A stretch of 8,347 bases of DNA, taken from NCBI GenBank assembly GCA_009774255.1, contig VSNK01000250.1:1-8347 (forward strand). The letters are read 5' to 3'. This document shows, in pieces, positions 5,237 to 8,347 of this stretch (the first letter of the stretch is position 1; the number at the start of each line of letters is the position of its first letter). The DNA comes from Faecalicatena sp. (lineage in GTDB: Bacteria > Bacillota > Clostridia > Lachnospirales > Lachnospiraceae). The notes below the pieces were generated by a model. The model was not told the DNA's origin. It saw only the letters and a list, made by a program, of their open reading frames with translations, and did no database searches. A program made the position numbers and the translations under genes.

Positions 5237-6226
5237 TACTGGCGGCAGATTTATCTGGCGCGCAGTATATTTTCCGGCAGTTCCTAAATTCTGAATGAAA
5301 TAGTACACGGCGCCGATCATCCCGGCATTGTTGCCGAGAGTGGCGGCACGAAGCTGCAGATTTCTCCTGAAGTTTGGCATGATATTTTTCATGACTTCCT
5401 CCCGGAGTTTTGCAATAAATAATTCTTTCTGTACACTGACACCTCCTCCTATGATAATCAATTCCGGGTTGAATATATGAACCAGGCTGACAATTCCCGC
5501 GGAAATATCATGGATCCAGGCATCTACGATCCGGATGATTGCTTCATCGCCTTTTCTCACGGATTCAAAAATATTCTTGCCATTGATCGGATGTTTACAC
5601 ATATAATCCGGATCGGCTGTCTCGTAATATTCCCTTACCGACTTTACCAAAGCAGTCATAGAAGCATATTGTTCAAAGCAGCCTTTGTTATTGCAGGTAC
5701 ATGCAAGCCCTTGCTTATGAATGGAAAAATGTCCGATTTCCCCGCCAAACCCGGACTGGCCGAGCAAAATCTGATTATTGACGATGATCCCTCCGCCAAG
5801 GCCGGTGCCAATCGTGAGGACAATCACATCTTTTGCGTTTTTCGCGCTTCCTGTCCATTTTTCCCCCAGGGCGACACAATTCGCATCGTTGATCACCGTA
5901 ACCGGTAAGTGAAATTTTTGCGTAAAGGCAGCTTTCAGGTTTGAGCCTTCCCAGTTACGGATGTTTCCGCCGCTGCCTGCGACGATTCCATTTTTGGTAT
6001 CAATCTGTCCGGTAGCGGATATCCCGATCCCGGAGAGGTCATCCGCTCTTAAACCGTTGTTCTTCAGAAATGTTTCCGATTCCTTTAAGACAGTCTGCAA
6101 GATCGGGGTTTCATAATGGTCAAAAGCAACCGGAGCCTCGCCGGAGACCAAAAGCTTTCCGTTCTCATCCACAATTCCCATTTTAACGGCAGTACCGCCG
6201 ATATCAATTCCCAGATATTTATTCAT
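5234..6226 (-). CDS. ROK-family sugar kinase (probable N-acetylmannosamine kinase or glucokinase)
   Basis: ROK kinases phosphorylate hexoses or N-acetylhexosamines with ATP. Next to nanE the likeliest role is ManNAc to ManNAc-6-P (NanK), but GlcNAc or glucose kinase cannot be excluded from sequence. The product has 330 residues. It shows the phosphate motif IDIGGTAVK (7-15), the catalytic-base region VINDAN (111-116, Asp114), TIGTGLGGGI (138-147), GGEIGH (161-166) and the zinc signature CTCNNKGCFEQYAS (176-189), where Asn replaces the usual Gly after the second Cys. The start at 6226 has GAGTGAGGA upstream; ATG at 6241 would have its ribosome site touching the start. The last 11 codons (YTARQINLPPV) and the stop are encoded by a palindrome and the TTA of MITE copy 2, an odd tail beyond the usual GAVYYF end. 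Confidence 0.9.
   Translation of the reverse strand: MNKYLGIDIGGTAVKMGIVDENGKLLVSGEAPVAFDHYETPILQTVLKESETFLKNNGLRADDLSGIGISATGQIDTKNGIVAGSGGNIRNWEGSNLKAAFTQKFHLPVTVINDANCVALGEKWTGSAKNAKDVIVLTIGTGLGGGIIVNNQILLGQSGFGGEIGHFSIHKQGLACTCNNKGCFEQYASMTALVKSVREYYETADPDYMCKHPINGKNIFESVRKGDEAIIRIVDAWIHDISAGIVSLVHIFNPELIIIGGGVSVQKELFIAKLREEVMKNIMPNFRRNLQLRAATLGNNAGMIGAVYYFIQNLGTAGKYTARQINLPPV
5235..5269. repeat. Imperfect palindrome forming the ROK gene's 3' end; family member D
   Basis: TATACTG (5235-5241) pairs with CAGTATA (5263-5269) and CAGAT (5246-5250) pairs with ATCTG (5253-5257); the GC-rich segments between also mostly pair. It matches the palindrome at 4984-5016 in reverse complement (ATACT, CGGCAGATTT, ATC, AGTATA) and shares CAGA-TTATCTGGCG with 3658-3695. 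It is translated as the C-terminal residues of the kinase and may double as a 3' hairpin for the transcript. Confidence 0.7.
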
Positions 6227-6237
6227 GTCCGCATTCC

Positions 6238-6291
6238 TCACTCTGTTTTAACGGCAGTACCGCCGATATCGATTCCCAGATATTTATTCAT
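6238..6291 (-). CDS. 17-codon mini-gene, second duplicate of the ROK kinase start
   Basis: This frame encodes MNKYLGIDIGGTAVKTE and ends in TGA at 6238-6240. The first 15 residues equal the kinase N-terminus, including the DIGGT phosphate-binding motif. The last two come from the repeat boundary. Its ribosome site, GAGTGAGGG, lies inside the repeat, and its own stop is embedded in the GAGTGAGGA ribosome site of the true kinase start at 6226. Translation is likely from the signals but unproven; the peptide probably has no enzymatic role. Confidence 0.5.
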   Translation of the reverse strand: MNKYLGIDIGGTAVKTE

Positions 6292-6303
6292 GTCCGCATT
6301 CCC

Positions 6304-6357
6304 TCACTCTGTTTTAACGGCAGTACCGCCGATATCGATTCCCAGATATTTATTCAT
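6304..6357 (-). CDS. 17-codon mini-gene, first duplicate of the ROK kinase start
   Basis: This frame encodes the same 17-residue peptide as the copy at 6238-6291 and ends in TGA at 6304-6306. Its ATG lies inside the end of nanE: the nanE stop TAA (6350-6352) overlaps it within ATGAATAA. That is the usual arrangement for translational coupling. Its ribosome site is the GAGTGAGGG within the nanE codons for Arg-Val-Arg-Glu. This position would be the ancestral kinase start before duplication. Confidence 0.5.
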   Translation of the reverse strand: MNKYLGIDIGGTAVKTE

Positions 6358-7063
6358 GTCCGTATTCCCTCACTCTGTTTATAAACCGAGCCGCAATTTC
6401 AAGCGGGCGGGTGATGGCGCCGCCTACGACAACGGCAAAAGCGCCGGCCTCTAACATCTCTACCGCCTGATCGGGAGTATGTACCTTTCCTTCCGCAATG
6501 ACGGGAATATCCAGGTCTTCGCTGAGCCTGCGGACCAGCTCCGTATCAGGCCCGTCCTTTTTCGGAGAATAATCGGTGTATCCGCTTAAGGTGGTGCCGA
6601 CAAAATCAACTCCGCATTTCCAGGCATTTACCCCCTCCTCATAGGTAGAGATATCTGCCATCAGGACAATATCGGGATATTTCTCCTTAATCTGTGCGAG
6701 AAACTCATTGATCGTGGTACCGTCGCCGCGGCGGCGCATGGTACAGTCAAGGGCAACGATATCGGCATCTGCCGCGACAAGCTCATCCACCTCCTTCATG
6801 GTCGGAGTGATGTAAGAATCATAGCCCTCATAATTGATTTTGATAATCCCAATGACCGGAAGATTAGTTTCCCCCTTGATTGCCGTCACATCACGGATAC
6901 TGCTTGTCCGGATGCACGGAGAACCCGCTTCTTTGGCGGCTCTTGCCATCAGATACATGACAGATTTTTCCGGAACATACAGAGGTTCTCCGGGCAGTGC
7001 CTGGCAGGACACGATAAGCTGTCCCTTGATTCGGCTTAAAATTTCACTTTTAGAATATTTCAT
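6350..7063 (-). CDS. nanE: N-acylglucosamine-6-phosphate (ManNAc-6-P) 2-epimerase
   Basis: NanE interconverts ManNAc-6-P and GlcNAc-6-P in the cytoplasm, linking sialic-acid and ManNAc breakdown to NagA. The 237-residue TIM-barrel protein is of normal length. Motifs in order are SCQALPGEPLY (19-29), IGIIKINY (71-78; Lys75 at the catalytic lysine position), ITPTMKEVDEL (85-95), ALDCTMRRR (104-112), MADIST (135-140), GTTLSGYT (156-163), VIAEGKVHTPDQA (188-200; Glu191 at the catalytic acid position) and VVVGGAITRP (211-220). The common Lys-Arg after the IIK block is Lys-Ile here. The start at 7063 has AGAAGGGGAAG upstream. It follows the YhcH-like gene by 27 bp and overlaps the first kinase mini-gene at its stop, so one leftward operon is likely. 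Confidence 0.96.
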   Translation of the reverse strand: MKYSKSEILSRIKGQLIVSCQALPGEPLYVPEKSVMYLMARAAKEAGSPCIRTSSIRDVTAIKGETNLPVIGIIKINYEGYDSYITPTMKEVDELVAADADIVALDCTMRRRGDGTTINEFLAQIKEKYPDIVLMADISTYEEGVNAWKCGVDFVGTTLSGYTDYSPKKDGPDTELVRRLSEDLDIPVIAEGKVHTPDQAVEMLEAGAFAVVVGGAITRPLEIAARFINRVREYGHE

Positions 7064-7090
7064 GGTTCTTCCCCTTCTTCATATGATATT

Positions 7091-7543
7091 TTACATTACT
7101 TTCAATTTAAATACAATCTTTTTGACCTCTGCCGGTTTGTCTTTCATCATTGCGACTTTATGCGCGTCGCCTGGAAAGCAGACCATAAACTGGCCGGGTT
7201 TCAGTTCATAATATCCGTCCGCGTCGCCCTTTAGAAATTCAATATCCTTTTCCGGCGCATAGGGAACTTCCGTGGTCAGGGAACCGAGGTCGGATGTCGC
7301 TATCCTCTCGATGCCGCTGACAATGAAGTGCAGATCAATAAAATTACGGTGCGCTTCGTAGATGCACTGCTCCTCAGGCTTCGAGGTAAAGGTGACAAGA
7401 TTGCAGAATAGCCGGCCTTCCTCAAGAACGACCGTCGGAGCGGGCAGCTCCCGGGACGGCAGACTGTCAAGATAGTTCAGCGCCTGGTACAGGGCGGGAA
7501 AATGCTTATAGTTATCCTTGTGTTTTAAAGAATCAAAAATCAT
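7091..7543 (-). CDS. YhcH/YjgK/YiaL family protein (possible sialic-acid anomerase, NanQ-like)
   Basis: This cupin-like family (DUF386) occurs in sialic-acid and other sugar operons. E. coli YhcH (NanQ) is reported to help open-ring/anomer conversion of N-acetylneuraminate. The 150-residue length is typical. Signature blocks are CIYEAHRNFIDLHFIVSGIE (60-79), with metal-type ligands Glu63, His65, Asp70 and His72, then GYYELKPGQFMVCFPGDAHK (110-129) with His128, and KKIVFKLKV at the end. The start at 7543 is preceded by a consensus AAAAAGGAGG (GGAGG at 7550-7554), six bases away. It is the first gene of the leftward set (yhcH-like, nanE, ROK, then nagA), divergent from the AraC-type regulator. 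Its exact substrate cannot be settled from sequence, but the nanE neighbourhood favours sialic acid. Confidence 0.92.
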   Translation of the reverse strand: MIFDSLKHKDNYKHFPALYQALNYLDSLPSRELPAPTVVLEEGRLFCNLVTFTSKPEEQCIYEAHRNFIDLHFIVSGIERIATSDLGSLTTEVPYAPEKDIEFLKGDADGYYELKPGQFMVCFPGDAHKVAMMKDKPAEVKKIVFKLKVM

Positions 7544-7585
7544 AAGCGGCCTCCTTTTTACGTTTTTTTATTATATGTTTCGCCC

Positions 7586-7636
7586 GTCAAAAGGTCACGT
7601 GTTTCATGCCTGTGTGAAAAAACATGACTTTGGGAC
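7586..7636. repeat. Hairpin repeat R1 upstream of the yhcH-like gene
   Basis: The first 27 bases, starting GTCAAAAGGTCACGTGTTTC, match repeat R2 at 24 of 27 positions. The unit folds imperfectly: GTC/GAC at the ends, then AAAG/CTTT, TCA/TGA and TTTC/GAAA. It lies just inside the candidate minus-strand TATAAT at 7646-7651, so it would be near the start of that RNA. Confidence 0.7.
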
Positions 7637-7706
7637 GTTTTCATCATTATATTACACAAAAGGCAAAAAAAATATATGCGCGAGCCTTAAAAATAGCATA
7701 ATAGGA

Positions 7707-7736
7707 TTGAAATACAAGAAAATGATAGGGTATAAT
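7707..7736 (+). promoter_or_regulatory. Sigma-A promoter for the AraC-type regulator
   Basis: TTGAAA (7707-7712) and a perfect TATAAT (7731-7736) are 18 bases apart. The transcript would begin near 7742 and carry the hairpin repeat R2 in its leader of about 100 bases before the ATG at 7840. Confidence 0.65.
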
Positions 7737-7753
7737 TACAATATGAAACAAGC

Positions 7754-7802
7754 GTCAAAAGGTCATGCGTTTCGTGCCTGAAAAAAAGCATGGCTTTTGA
7801 GT
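7754..7802. repeat. Hairpin repeat R2 in the leader of the AraC-type regulator
   Basis: TCAAAAG (7755-7761) pairs with CTTTTGA (7794-7800), CATGC with GCATG, and TTTC with GAAA nearer the loop. It is in direct orientation with R1, 168 bp apart. Positions differing between R1 and R2 fall partly in paired regions, hinting that structure is kept. Confidence 0.75.
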
Positions 7803-7839
7803 CGGACCCGTTTTTATGCACGTATGAGGAGGCGAGGGG

Positions 7840-8271
7840 ATGAGCAATGTTGTTGACAATGTAAGGTTTAATTTTCTGTATATTGATACATATTCATTTG
7901 GAAGAAACTGGGTCTTCCCGGAGAGTATGATTCCGTATAATATGCTTCGTTATATAGAATCAGGAACCGCGACATTTTTTATTGACGATGAGGAGGTGGT
8001 TGTGTATAAGGATCAGATTGTCTATATTCCGATGAGAAGCAGGCTGTCCTGCTATGCGATGGAAGACAATTTCTCGTTTACCAGCATTCGTTTTACTACG
8101 TCAGTATATTTCGAGGGCGGAGATTTCCTTTCAGATTACTATGGGCTCCGCAAGGTTATGGTATGCAAAGAGGTAAAAACTTATTTCGAGCAGATCTATC
8201 GGTGGGTAAAGGAAGACAGCCCGGCGAAGATGTATTTCGTGAGAGGGGGGAAAATGCCGATATCGGCATAA
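7840..8271 (+). pseudogene. AraC-type regulator, N-terminal cupin half only, interrupted
   Basis: The frame starts at ATG 7840 with AGGAGG (7827-7832), seven bases away. It encodes 143 residues resembling the sugar-binding cupin domain of AraC-family regulators: RYIESGTATFFIDDEEVVVY (37-56) followed by KDQIVYIPMRSRLSCY (57-72), then the helical linker YFEQIYRWVKEDSPAKMYFV (115-134). Full proteins are about 270-300 residues, with two C-terminal helix-turn-helix motifs; none of this is present. The frame departs from the family at Gly136 (8245), where a G6 run and ATGCCGATA repeats begin, and stops at 8269-8271. The remainder may lie beyond the right edge on the far side of an inserted element. 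Divergent from the yhcH-like gene, it was probably the local activator, and as it stands it should not bind DNA. Confidence 0.7.
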
Positions 8272-8347
8272 TAAACCATATGCCGATATTTTAGAAATGC
8301 CGATACTTTTTATCAAACATAGTTGATTTTACATCATTTGTTCCTGC
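8251..8347. mobile_element. Possible end of an inserted element with ATGCCGATA repeats
   Basis: ATGCCGATA occurs directly at 8254-8262, 8280-8288 and 8297-8305. The first copy is part of a perfect 16-bp palindrome, ATGCCGATATCGGCAT (8254-8269). Repeated short motifs of this kind are typical transposase-binding sites at the ends of some insertion sequences (IS21-type, for example). They begin exactly where the regulator gene loses its reading frame. No transposase is visible before the window ends, so the family is not assigned. Confidence 0.45.

Larger units (their letters stand above)
6181..6377 (-). repeat. Triplicated 65/66-bp unit at the nanE-ROK junction
   Basis: Three head-to-tail copies lie at 6181-6245 (65 bp), 6246-6311 (66 bp) and 6312-6377 (66 bp). 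Each begins TTTTAACGGCAGTACC and ends TCACTCTG on the plus strand. On the minus strand each contains a ribosome site (GAGTGAGGG, or GAGTGAGGA in the gene-proximal copy), ATG and the first 15 kinase codons. Copies 2 and 3 differ at one position; copy 1 differs by one substitution (AATT/GATT) and a one-base deletion in the spacer. The outermost copy includes the last codons of nanE, so the ancestral unit was the overlapping nanE-ROK junction. Confidence 0.97.
7544..7839. other. Divergent control region between the nan-type operon and the regulator
   Basis: These 296 bases hold no supportable gene. They are AT-rich and contain two related hairpin repeats (7586-7636 and 7754-7802) and a plus-strand promoter (7707-7736). 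Two TATAAT boxes lie on the minus strand: one at 7646-7651 with no good -35, and one at 7570-7575 with GTGACC 17 bases upstream. Either could drive the leftward operon; the choice is not decidable here. Confidence 0.55.

Noticed and set aside
6181..6377. CRISPR-like repetition (also 1-92)
   Set aside because: The units are contiguous without spacers, and the 65/66-bp unit is clearly a copy of gene sequence.
7631..7645. Possible CcpA (cre) site, ATGAAAACGTCCC on the minus strand
   Set aside because: Only the left half resembles the consensus; the right half does not.
7518..7781. 87-residue plus-strand frame with a repeated Ser-Lys-Gly-His motif
   Set aside because: The motif repeats because R1 and R2 are DNA repeats in the same frame; there is no ribosome site, and the region is a divergent control region.
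7755..7817. R2 hairpin followed by CCCGTTTTT as an attenuator for the AraC-type gene
   Set aside because: The T-run is separated from the stem by about ten bases, so terminator geometry is not met.

Overview
The window reads as chromosomal DNA of a low-to-medium GC Firmicute, most likely a gut clostridium of the Lachnospiraceae type. The grounds are strong AGGAGG-like ribosome sites, sigma-A-type promoters, the nadC-niaR pairing, the sequence style of the Rpn-family nuclease with its Gly-Lys repeat tail, and a NanE/YhcH/ROK/NagA amino-sugar set. The taxonomic placement is an inference from gene style, not from a marker gene.

Left part (1-1695, plus strand): two 46-bp tandem repeats run off the left edge. 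They are followed by nadC (quinolinate phosphoribosyltransferase) and, 211 bp later, niaR (3H-domain niacin-responsive repressor). This is the end of an NAD biosynthesis/regulation locus.

Middle part (1692-5236): a 3.2-kb segment is bracketed by two 158-bp copies of the same near-perfect palindromic element in opposite orientation. They differ at 2 positions, and each is flanked by a direct TTA. I read them as MITEs, non-autonomous transposable elements. Between them lie a decayed fragment of an AAA-ATPase/PD-(D/E)XK family gene (minus), an intact Rpn-family PD-(D/E)XK nuclease/transposase-like gene (plus, strong promoter) and nagA (minus).

Right part (5234-7543, minus strand): yhcH-like gene, nanE and a ROK sugar kinase, reading leftward towards nagA. 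Together they could turn ManNAc into GlcNAc-6-P (ROK kinase, then NanE) and deacetylate it (NagA), the lower half of sialic-acid/ManNAc use. YhcH-type proteins act on the sugar ring form. No NanA lyase, NagB, sialidase or transporter is in the window. The nanE-ROK junction carries a tandem triplication of a 65/66-bp unit containing the ROK ribosome site and first 15 codons. It creates two 17-codon mini-genes with overlapping stop and ribosome-site signals ahead of the real kinase gene.

Far right (7544-8347): a 296-bp divergent intergenic region holds two related hairpin repeats and a good plus-strand promoter. It leads to an AraC-type regulator that keeps only its cupin half. The reading frame ends at an array of ATGCCGATA repeats that looks like the end of an inserted mobile element.

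A further structure is a family of four related imperfect palindromes (34-38 bp) around nagA and the ROK 3' end. Two of them supply the stop codon of the neighbouring gene.
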